Shown here in pieces: positions 1 through 5,121 of a stretch of DNA of 5,121 bases. The stretch comes from Gelria sp. (GTDB lineage Bacteria > Bacillota > Syntrophomonadia > Syntrophomonadales > Syntrophomonadaceae): the NCBI GenBank assembly GCA_012839665.1, contig DUMX01000373.1:1-5121 (forward strand). Direction: 5' to 3'. Position 1 is the stretch's first letter. Every line of letters starts with the position of its first letter. Below the pieces are notes generated by a model that saw only the letters and a program-made list of their open reading frames with translations, was not told where the DNA came from and did no database searches. The position numbers were made by a program, and so were the translations under genes.

Positions 1-883
1 ATTTTGTTTATGACCCGCTTATAGGGGATTGAAACAGAATAATGTCGGTTATTTCCTCTCCGAGACATTTTTTGTTTATGACCCGCTTATAGGGGATTGA
101 AACTTTGATAAGGTCTGATGCTGATATAGGCTCCTTCGTTTATGACCCGCTTATAGGGGATTGAAACAAATTTTCCCCGCAAATGACGCATTGCTTAATC
201 ACGTTTATGACCCGCTTATAGGGGATTGAAACCGATAGTCCGGCAAAGGTTGTGGTCGCTGTTGCAGGGTTTATGACCCGCTTATAGGGGATTGAAACCC
301 GTATGCGTCCTCGATATCTTGACCGCTGACTATAGTTTATGACCCGCTTATAGGGGATTGAAACTCATATATAAACTCGGCCTGGGACTCCTCAAAGCGT
401 TTATGACCCGCTTATAGGGGATTGAAACTAAGGAAACCATAGAAGTCCATATTGCCAAGGACGACGTTTATGACCCGCTTATAGGGGATTGAAACTCAGG
501 TCGCACCCATTGGGTTGGTGGCGCTGAAAGCGTTTATGACCCGCTTATAGGGGATTGAAACTAGGTTAAGTAGTTCGTGGCTCGATACAAGAAAATTGTT
601 TATGACCCGCTTATAGGGGATTGAAACGCGGTTGCCGGTAACCGTATCACTCGGCCATCAAGTTTATGACCCGCTTATAGGGGATTGAAACGCGGTTTCG
701 TAGGCGGCACACTCAAAGGCGGCAGAAGAGTTTATGACCCGCTTATAGGGGATTGAAACATTCCAGCACTTTGTTCTTAAGCTCCGTATCCTTGTGTTTA
801 TGACCCGCTTATAGGGGATTGAAACCTTTCCGAGGAAAGGCGGCGTTTCTTATCCGACCATTCGTTTATGACCCGCTTATAGG
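1..883 (+). CRISPR. CRISPR array, 14 repeats (last one truncated), type I-B style repeat
   Basis: Thirteen identical 30-bp repeats begin with GTTTATGACCCGC and end with GGGGATTGAAAC. They start at 6, 74, 138, 203, 269, 335, 399, 466, 532, 598, 662, 730 and 796. A shortened fourteenth copy starts at 864. The 13 complete spacers between them are 38, 34, 35, 36, 36, 34, 37, 36, 36, 34, 38, 36 and 38 bp, and all differ. Bases 1-5 are the end of another spacer, so the array continues off the left edge. The ATTGAAAC end is the typical 8-nt crRNA 5' handle of type I-B and related systems. This sets transcription on the + strand and puts the leader to the left, which agrees with the decayed repeat at the right (old) end. 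Spacer origins cannot be judged without a database search. Orientation is inferred from repeat sequence and terminal decay, because the leader is not visible. Confidence 0.99.
864..883 (+). repeat. Truncated terminal CRISPR repeat
   Basis: The first 20 bases match the repeat exactly, from GTTTATG to CTTATAGG. The last ten bases, GGATTGAAAC, are absent and replaced by CAAGCCGC. A degenerate last repeat is normal at the leader-distal end of an array. This copy cannot supply a 5' handle, so nothing after it can become a crRNA. The final three bases (AGG) also form the base of the terminator hairpin that follows. Confidence 0.95.
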
Positions 884-911
884 CAAGCCGCTATAATCGC
901 TTGCCTTTTTT
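881..911 (+). terminator. Rho-independent terminator of the CRISPR array
   Basis: GGCAAGC (882-888) pairs perfectly with GCTTGCC (899-905) around a 10-nt loop, and A881-T906 can add one more pair. Six Ts follow directly (906-911). Five of the seven core pairs flank or include G-C, which makes a stable stem with a U-tract, the classic intrinsic terminator layout on the + strand. It lies immediately after the array and should stop pre-crRNA transcription before the cas operon. It also implies that the cas genes have their own promoter. Confidence 0.85.
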
Positions 912-1017
912 GTTGGTTAGTTCTGTGAGGTGGAATGTCAGCTTGTTCTAGCGCAGGGGAGGTCGATGAGAAAATTTGGTGGCAAAACAAGAGCATTTCC
1001 AAGAAAAATTTTTTAAA
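912..1017. other. Spacer DNA between array terminator and cas6 relic; no gene seen
   Basis: No convincing coding sequence is present on either strand. An ATG at 966 with GGGGAGG just upstream opens only 16 codons, and its spacing (3 nt) is too short for a good site. A 64-codon reverse-strand frame from 1071 to 877 runs through the array terminator and shows no family resemblance. No clear -35/-10 pair was found. Confidence 0.5.
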
Positions 1018-1365
1018 ATGACGAACGCATGTCACCTTATTGTGGTTAAGTTCAAAGTAGAGATAATTCATGGATGAATATTTCTCTGCACCTTTATCCT
1101 ATCTCGTGCGGACTTTATTATTAGGAAAACTTTTAATTGGCTCTTAACTGCATAAAAACTAGGGGAGATAAAGTCGGTTATATAATAATTAACGGAACAT
1201 TAACACTAATGGAAGGATATACCAGATATAAGGGCGAATAAGATAAAAATGATAGCTAAATTAGGAGGGGGGCTAAAATGTCGCTTGGATTCCCTGGGGC
1301 AAATACTTCATGTGGGAAAAAACACCGGTTTTGGCCTCGGCCGCTATACTCTGGTGTTGGATTAA
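1018..1365 (+). pseudogene. cas6: Degraded cas6 (pre-crRNA processing endoribonuclease) relic
   Basis: Cas6 is the RAMP-fold endonuclease that cuts the pre-crRNA within each repeat. The secure part is the frame ending at TAA 1363-1365. It encodes KLGG at about 1258-1269 and then LHVGKNTGFGLGRYTLV to the end. This is the glycine-rich C-terminal signature of the Cas6 family (typically LHVGK.T.FGLGRY). The region between KLGG and LHVGK looks about ten residues shorter than usual. Upstream, another frame (1137-1241) reads TLTLMEGYTRYKGE, which resembles the Cas6 segment before KLGG. It joins the C-terminal frame if one base near 1239 is removed. A start-like ATG at 1018 opens MTNACHLIVVKFKVEI, which could be the Cas6 N-terminus but is stopped at 1075. 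Between these lie only unconvincing scraps. A working Cas6 has roughly 220-270 residues, and here at most 116 codons in at least three frames remain. The position directly before cas8b is where type I-B operons carry cas6. The C-terminal identification is strong; the N-terminal extent is tentative. Confidence 0.72.
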
Positions 1366-1442
1366 AACTCGAGAATTTCAAGTTTTTTGCACCCTGTAGT
1401 TTGCTGATAAGGATTTGTATAGTAGCAAGGTAAAAAAACAGA
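1366..1442 (+). other. Short gap between cas6 relic and cas8b; weak hairpin, no clear promoter
   Basis: Just after the relic's stop, AAAACT (1364-1369) can pair with AGTTTT (1381-1386), with a few weak inner pairs and a run of Ts (1383-1388). The stem is nearly all A-T, so it is at best a poor terminator. TATAGT at 1418-1423 resembles a -10 box, but no good -35 lies 16-18 bp upstream. The operon promoter is therefore not identified. Confidence 0.3.
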
Positions 1443-1460
1443 AAGGAGGTGAAGTAGTTG
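1443..1460 (+). promoter_or_regulatory. Strong ribosome binding site deciding the TTG start of cas8b
   Basis: AAGGAGGTGA (1443-1452) is a near-perfect complement of the 16S rRNA 3' end. The GGAGG core (1445-1449) lies 8 nt before TTG at 1458. An in-frame TAG (1455-1457) immediately precedes that TTG, so translation cannot start further upstream. The next ATG codons in the frame lack a comparable site. Confidence 0.85.
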
Positions 1461-2891
1461 GGGTTTTTACAAGCGATGGCGCAAATGGGGCAAAATGAAG
1501 CAAAAGAAGGCGTAGCAGCATATTTAACCAGGCCTATGGATAGAGATGGAAAAGAAATCCGGGTATGGCTAAGAGTAAACGGTGATTTAGAGGAGCCATT
1601 AGAAATAGAAGGAGTCAGTCGCATCGACCTGGCTGATTACAGTGCCAGGAGAGCAGCATTGACGGATTATTTGTATCGAGAACCGGCTGGAGCTAACACC
1701 ACCTGGCGCTTTACCCCAATTCATAAGGCAGGCAAAATGAAAAACGATCCGGATAAGAGTTTAGAGGCACTATGTCCCCAAAACTGGAGGAAGGATAAAA
1801 AAACACATTTCCATAAAATTAGAAACCGTGTATTAATGGATTACGAGAAAGAAGGCTTTTTCACATCCAGTTCGGTTGACCAGGTCATGGCTGAAATGGA
1901 AGAAAAAATCCATATGGTCTTACCCGATTTAGATAACCAGCAATCCTACATAATAATATTTGGCATCGACCAGGGAGGAAACTTCCTTTATCCCGGCAGG
2001 ATATCAGCCTTCGAAAACTATTTCCAACAAAAGTTAGTTCGAAATTTAGAATTGGATAAAAAGCCCCCCAAGGATTTTCAGGAAAAAAACTGCAGCCTAT
2101 GTAATGCCACCACAGATACCGTATTAGGACTAAATAAGATTTTTAAATTTAATACCTTTGATAAAGTTAGCGTTTTAGCCGGGCTGGACAAAAACGAAAT
2201 AATCCACAGTTTTCCCGTGTGCCAGTCTTGTTTTGCAGAAGTATCTGCCGGACGGGAAAAGGTAGACCGAGTACTTAATAATAGTACGGTTTTACCTAAA
2301 ATCAACATCTGGGCAATTCCTGAAGCTGTAGGTGATGGTGATAACAAATTATTTAATCAATTCTTGGGTACCTGGGAAAAACAGCTGGATACCAATGAAA
2401 TAGGCGGAGCCGGAGAGAGAACTGAAGGCATGTATTTTTCCCGGCTGGCTCAAACCGGGCAAGGGCTTATCTTTCACTTTGTTTTCTGGGAACAGAATAA
2501 TGCGCAAGAAATAGTTCACCTGATGGTGGAGGATGTACCGCCTGAACGCCTGGCTAGATTGGAGTCTACCTGGCAAAAAGTTAGCAAAGAACAGTTCGGT
2601 TGGCAGAAAACTACTAGTTTAGATTTTGCTATCAAGAGTTTATATGCAACCCTAGCTAATTTTGCCGGTAAAAGCAGCGGAGACAAAATGGTTTTTCGCG
2701 ATTTTACTCTGGAGATAATCGGGGGTATGTTGCAGGGTGAGGTATTACCAGTAGATATGTTTAAACGCTTTATTGTACCGCGCCTGGCTCGACTAGTCTA
2801 TGAAGGCAAACCAGATAACTATCGCAGGAGCATGCACTATGCTGAATTATGGGTGGAATACATGCAGGCATTAAATCGGGAGGTGACTTAA
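1458..2891 (+). CDS. cas8b: Cas8b large subunit of type I-B Cascade (Csh1/TM1802-like), without C-terminal domain
   Basis: Cas8b is the large subunit of the type I-B interference complex. It caps the crRNA 5' end next to Cas5 and takes part in PAM recognition. The 477-residue product has a paired-cysteine zinc-ribbon-like site, CSLC at residues 212-215 and CQSC at 255-258. The surrounding pattern (FKFNTFDK, FPVCQSCF) is typical of the Csh1/TM1802 branch of Cas8b. The start is a TTG with an excellent Shine-Dalgarno and an upstream in-frame stop. The protein is shorter than usual for this branch, which commonly reaches about 580-650 residues. The missing helical C-terminal part is encoded by the next ORF, in the same frame, right after the TAA. 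Gene order (cas8b, cas7, cas5, cas3) supports the assignment. The exact subfamily (Csh1 or TM1802) cannot be settled by eye. Confidence 0.9.
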   Translation: MGFLQAMAQMGQNEAKEGVAAYLTRPMDRDGKEIRVWLRVNGDLEEPLEIEGVSRIDLADYSARRAALTDYLYREPAGANTTWRFTPIHKAGKMKNDPDKSLEALCPQNWRKDKKTHFHKIRNRVLMDYEKEGFFTSSSVDQVMAEMEEKIHMVLPDLDNQQSYIIIFGIDQGGNFLYPGRISAFENYFQQKLVRNLELDKKPPKDFQEKNCSLCNATTDTVLGLNKIFKFNTFDKVSVLAGLDKNEIIHSFPVCQSCFAEVSAGREKVDRVLNNSTVLPKINIWAIPEAVGDGDNKLFNQFLGTWEKQLDTNEIGGAGERTEGMYFSRLAQTGQGLIFHFVFWEQNNAQEIVHLMVEDVPPERLARLESTWQKVSKEQFGWQKTTSLDFAIKSLYATLANFAGKSSGDKMVFRDFTLEIIGGMLQGEVLPVDMFKRFIVPRLARLVYEGKPDNYRRSMHYAELWVEYMQALNREVT

Positions 2892-2894
2892 GTG
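2878..2894 (+). promoter_or_regulatory. Ribosome binding site and stop-start junction for cas11b
   Basis: GGGAGGTGA (2878-2886) lies in the last codons of cas8b. Its GGAGG core is 8 nt before the GTG at 2892, the same spacing as at the cas8b start. The TAA stop (2889-2891) directly abuts that GTG in the same frame. This should allow efficient coupled or independent initiation of the small subunit. Confidence 0.85.
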
Positions 2895-3335
2895 AATACA
2901 GCCATTTTCGAGCAATTTCATGATCCCTATATGCAGGGACCAGCCGGGCAGGGGGTATTTTTGGCTGGAGTTTTATTAGGCTACATGGCTGAGCGCCAGG
3001 CGGGAGCAGATGGTGATATTAGCAAAAGCCCGCTATTTAAACAAATCCAGTTTGGGCGTATGGACAAAACGAATTTAAAAAGGATTCTTGGCCGCGTACC
3101 GAAGCTATTAGCAGCTTATCGTGAAGAAATGAAATATACAGCATACATGAACCGCCTGAGCGGAGCCGCACTGGAGTTAATACTACAGGCTGACGATGAA
3201 GAAATGGGTGTAAATGGGAACTTTGCCTTTGCTGCCGGGTTTATTAATGCCCGCAGATATTTCTGGGAAATATTCCCGACGAAGAAAGATGAACCGGCTG
3301 AAGAAAGAGAGGAGGAAACAAATAATGGCATTTAA
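2892..3335 (+). CDS. Stand-alone Cas11b-like small subunit (detached C-terminal domain of Cas8b)
   Basis: The 147-residue product resembles the C-terminal helical domain of Csh1/TM1802-type Cas8b. GVFLAGVLLGYMAERQ (residues 21-36) matches the segment often seen as FFLGVLLG. PLFKQIQFGRMDKTNLKRIL (47-66) and FAFAAGFINARRYF (111-124) follow in the family's order. In type I-B complexes this domain, Cas11b, forms the small-subunit filament along the crRNA-target duplex and is usually made by internal initiation within cas8b. Here it has its own GTG start directly after the cas8b stop and a strong ribosome binding site. The C-terminal tail (about 130-147) is acidic and charged, and its codons also carry the cas7 ribosome binding site. 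The last 11 nt overlap cas7. The alternative reading, a single cas8b broken by one nonsense mutation, would give a 625-residue protein when rejoined. The placement and strength of the site favour a functional split. Confidence 0.8.
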   Translation: MNTAIFEQFHDPYMQGPAGQGVFLAGVLLGYMAERQAGADGDISKSPLFKQIQFGRMDKTNLKRILGRVPKLLAAYREEMKYTAYMNRLSGAALELILQADDEEMGVNGNFAFAAGFINARRYFWEIFPTKKDEPAEEREEETNNGI

Positions 3336-4230
3336 ACAAAGAAGGGAGTATCTTTTCCTATATTCGGTAAAAGATGCTAATCCCAATGGAGATCCCCTTA
3401 ATGAAAACCATCCCCGTTATGATGGTGATACGGCCCAGGCTATGGCTTCGGATGTACGTATTAAGCGTACTATCAGGGATGAGTGGGTAAGGGCGGAGGA
3501 GATGGTTCTGGTAGATGGAGAAGCCAAGTCACTGAAAACACGGTTTGAAGAGTTGAAAACAGCCACCAGTCAGGAGGATGCTCGGGAGGTAATTCAGGAA
3601 TGTCTGGATGCCAGGCTTTTTGGGGTAACATTTGCCCTGGGCAATGTAGCATTTTCCTGGACCGGACCGGTACAGTTTAAATGGGCGCGTTCACTGCATA
3701 GCGCCAGTTTCGAGTTTATCCAGGGAACTTCTGCTTTTGCTACCGAGGGGCGTGGCGGGGACAAGCAGCAGAGGTCATTTCGCAACGAGTACCTGGTTCC
3801 TTTTGCCCTAATGAGTGTTTATGCTATAGCTAACCAAAATGCCAGCATAGAGACTGGAGCAGATGATGAAGATTTAGAAAAGATGGTATCTGCTTTGTGG
3901 GAGGGAACTGACAACCTGATTACACGCAGCAAAAACGAACATAAATCCCGCCTGTTACTGGAAATAACCTACAAGGAAGGTTTTAATGGCAAAATAGGGG
4001 CTCTGGATGAGCGGGTTAAGCTGCTGGATAAAGACAGTGCCGAAATAGACCGGGAAAAACAAAAAGCTCTGCGCAGCCTGGATGAAGTAACTCTGGATAT
4101 GTCCGCTTTATTGACGGCAGTACAGGCTAAAAAGGAACAAATTGAGAAGATTAGACTTATCAGCGATGGTGACATTAACATAATACAGTCCGATGAATTA
4201 GAGGATTTGACGGAGATTGAAATGAGGTGA
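3325..4230 (+). CDS. cas7: Cas7 (Csh2 family), crRNA-binding backbone subunit of type I-B Cascade
   Basis: Cas7 polymerises along the crRNA to form the Cascade backbone. The 301-residue product carries the Csh2/Cas7 hallmark DANPNGDPLNENHPRYD near the N-terminus (17-33), followed by DVRIKRTIRD (43-52). It also has RLFG (97-100) and GPVQFKWARSLH (114-125). These fit the family in order and length. The C-terminal third is charged and helical, as expected in Csh2 proteins, and is not odd. The start chosen is ATG 3325, because GGAGG (3311-3315) lies 9 nt upstream and the product then begins right at the first RAMP strand. The frame is open further back, to an ATG at 3214, but that part lies inside cas11b and has no family resemblance. 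The gene overlaps cas11b by 11 nt and shares its stop region with cas5, so translation is probably coupled. Confidence 0.97.
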   Translation: MAFKQRREYLFLYSVKDANPNGDPLNENHPRYDGDTAQAMASDVRIKRTIRDEWVRAEEMVLVDGEAKSLKTRFEELKTATSQEDAREVIQECLDARLFGVTFALGNVAFSWTGPVQFKWARSLHSASFEFIQGTSAFATEGRGGDKQQRSFRNEYLVPFALMSVYAIANQNASIETGADDEDLEKMVSALWEGTDNLITRSKNEHKSRLLLEITYKEGFNGKIGALDERVKLLDKDSAEIDREKQKALRSLDEVTLDMSALLTAVQAKKEQIEKIRLISDGDINIIQSDELEDLTEIEMR

Positions 4231-4961
4231 TGGGGGTGGTATTAGTCTTCGATGTAGAAGGGGATATGGCTCTTTTCCGTAAACCTTATACCACCACCTC
4301 TATGGTTTCATATCCCTTTCCGCCACCTACCGCTATAGCCGGACTTATAGGGGCTATTGTAGGCATTAATCATGGGGCTGCCGAAGATGCGAAAAATGCT
4401 TACTTTTGGGAACATTTGCAGGATTTGCAAATAGGCTTGAGCTTACAGCACCCTATTCGCTGGATAAAAACTGCAGTTAACCTGATGAAATTCAAAACTG
4501 CTAATGCTGATATGACAGAGCATATTCAAGTTAAGCATCAACTGCTTAAAAAACCGCGGTATCGTATATATGTACGAGGAGGCAGTATTTATCCGGATTT
4601 AAAACAAAGACTGGAGCGCGAAGAATTCATCTATACCCCCTGTTTAGGACCTGCTTATGCTTTAGCGGAGATGTCCTATCAGGGGGAATACGCAGCCGAA
4701 GCCGCCAATGAACAACAAGGCTTTGATACCGTAGTACCGGCTTATGAAGGTCTGGAATTAGATGTGGTTCGTTCGGGAGCTGTTTTCAGCGAAAGAGTTC
4801 CGGCCCAGATGAGCACGAGGCGCCGTTTACTAAACACAGTTTTAGTCTATTACACTCAACCGGAGTCTCAAAAAACAAAACCATTGTACCTCCGTCAATC
4901 CGGAGTACTGGAAAGCAGTCTGGTCAATGGTGAAAAGGTGGCCTGGTTCAATGCGTGGTAA
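4230..4961 (+). CDS. cas5: Cas5 (Cas5h/Cas5b type), crRNA 5'-handle binding subunit of type I-B Cascade
   Basis: Cas5 binds the 5' handle of the crRNA and links it to Cas8b and the first Cas7. The 243-residue product starts with a RAMP strand (VLVFDVEG) and FRKPYTTTSMVSYPFPPPT, then AIAGLIGAIVGI. This is the characteristic N-terminus of Cas5h-type proteins, and the length is typical. The start is uncertain within nine bases. GTG 4227, ATG 4230 and GTG 4236 are all in frame. ATG 4230 forms a TGATG overlap with the cas7 stop and is chosen here. GTG 4236 has the better spacing from GAGGTGA (4224-4230) and would give a protein two residues shorter, starting directly at VLVFD. The 3' end overlaps cas3 by 11 nt. 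Confidence 0.96.
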   Translation: MGVVLVFDVEGDMALFRKPYTTTSMVSYPFPPPTAIAGLIGAIVGINHGAAEDAKNAYFWEHLQDLQIGLSLQHPIRWIKTAVNLMKFKTANADMTEHIQVKHQLLKKPRYRIYVRGGSIYPDLKQRLEREEFIYTPCLGPAYALAEMSYQGEYAAEAANEQQGFDTVVPAYEGLELDVVRSGAVFSERVPAQMSTRRRLLNTVLVYYTQPESQKTKPLYLRQSGVLESSLVNGEKVAWFNAW

Positions 4962-5121
4962 ACCTTGCAGCCATCCGGGAAAACTATTGGAAGATCATCT
5001 AATTAACACTAGAGATATAGCCTTCTCTATAGCCGAGCACTATGGAATTTCGCTTTCCTTAAAGGAGCAGACAGCCCTCCTGATGCACGACCTGGGCCGG
5101 GCAGGCCCGGCACAACCGCTC
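4951..5121 (+). CDS. cas3: Cas3 nuclease-helicase, N-terminal HD domain (partial, runs off right edge)
   Basis: Cas3 is recruited by target-bound Cascade and unwinds and degrades the invader DNA. Only the first 57 codons are in the window. They show the start of the HD nuclease domain: SHPGKLLEDHLINT (residues 7-20) contains the first metal-binding His (H16), and LLMHDLGRA (43-51) contains the HD pair H46-D47. The family usually has HD.GKA here; the Arg at position 50 is a mild variant. ATG 4951 overlaps the end of cas5 by 11 nt, and AGGTGG (4936-4941) lies 9 nt upstream, which supports this start. Whether a helicase domain is fused behind the HD domain, as is usual in type I-B, cannot be seen. 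Confidence 0.95.
   Translation, partial: MRGKPCSHPGKLLEDHLINTRDIAFSIAEHYGISLSLKEQTALLMHDLGRAGPAQPL

Noticed and set aside
628..697. Two consecutive spacers (starting at 628 and 692) both begin with GCGGTT, considered as related spacers.
   Set aside because: The similarity ends after six bases, so a common source is not supported.
966..1016. A 16-codon ORF with GGGGAGG upstream.
   Set aside because: Too short, with poor spacing and no recognisable product; nothing else supports it.
877..1071. A 64-codon reverse-strand reading frame over the array end and terminator.
   Set aside because: It runs through the array terminator and the truncated repeat, has no recognisable motif and no good ribosome binding site.
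1070..1147. A 25-codon frame (MDEYFSAPLSYLVRTLLLG...) considered as a small protein or as an inner piece of cas6.
   Set aside because: No ribosome binding site and no firm resemblance to Cas6; it may belong to the relic, but the sequence does not prove it.
1172..1182. GTCGGTTAT shared between the first complete spacer (near 45-53) and the cas6 relic, considered as self-targeting.
   Set aside because: Only about nine contiguous bases match and the flanks diverge; far too short for a protospacer.
1364..1388. AAAACT/AGTTTT hairpin with a T-run after the cas6 relic, considered as a terminator.
   Set aside because: The stem has almost no G-C pairs and its Ts are part of the stem; unlikely to terminate efficiently.
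1256..1624. A 122-codon reverse-strand reading frame across the cas6 relic and the start of cas8b.
   Set aside because: It is antisense to the clear Cas6 C-terminal motif and to the cas8b start and shows no family features.
4344..4353. CTTATAGGGG, a 10-base match to the inner part of the CRISPR repeat, inside cas5.
   Set aside because: It lies in the conserved Cas5 GLIGAIVG coding segment and does not extend into the rest of the repeat; a chance match.

Overview
The window is the junction between a CRISPR array and the cas operon of a type I-B (HMARI/Tneap-like) CRISPR-Cas system. Moderate-to-low GC content, strong GGAGGTGA-type ribosome binding sites, TTG and GTG starts and the gene types suggest a member of the Firmicutes, probably a clostridial lineage. 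This is inference, and no species can be named from the sequence alone.

Positions 1-883 hold 13 identical 30-bp repeats and a shortened 14th one, separated by 13 complete spacers of 34-38 bp. The repeats end in ATTGAAAC, the usual 8-nt crRNA 5' handle, so the array is read on the + strand. Its leader and newest spacers lie off the left edge. The last repeat breaks off after 20 bases and runs straight into a GC-rich hairpin followed by six Ts (881-911), which should terminate the array transcript.

Positions 912-1457 contain no intact gene. This is where cas6, the pre-crRNA endonuclease, normally sits in type I-B operons. What is left is a broken relic. Its last part encodes an unmistakable Cas6 C-terminal glycine-rich motif (GKNTGFGLGRY) ending at 1365. 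The sequence before it is frameshifted and too short for a working gene. The locus therefore seems to have lost its own crRNA-processing enzyme and may depend on a Cas6 encoded elsewhere.

From 1458 to the right edge, five + strand genes are packed head to tail: cas8b (large subunit), a separate cas11b-like small subunit, cas7 (backbone), cas5 and the start of cas3 (nuclease-helicase). All junctions abut or overlap (TAA|GTG, 11-nt overlap, TGATG, 11-nt overlap), which implies one translationally coupled operon. Together they encode Cascade (Cas8b-Cas11b-Cas7-Cas5 around a crRNA) and the effector it recruits, Cas3. The adaptation genes cas4, cas1 and cas2 would be expected beyond the right edge.

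The most notable feature is the cas8b/cas11b boundary. Both ORFs are in the same frame and are separated by a single TAA, with a strong Shine-Dalgarno before it and a GTG start right after it. In related systems Cas11b is made by internal initiation inside an uninterrupted cas8b. Here the same arrangement has become a clean gene split.
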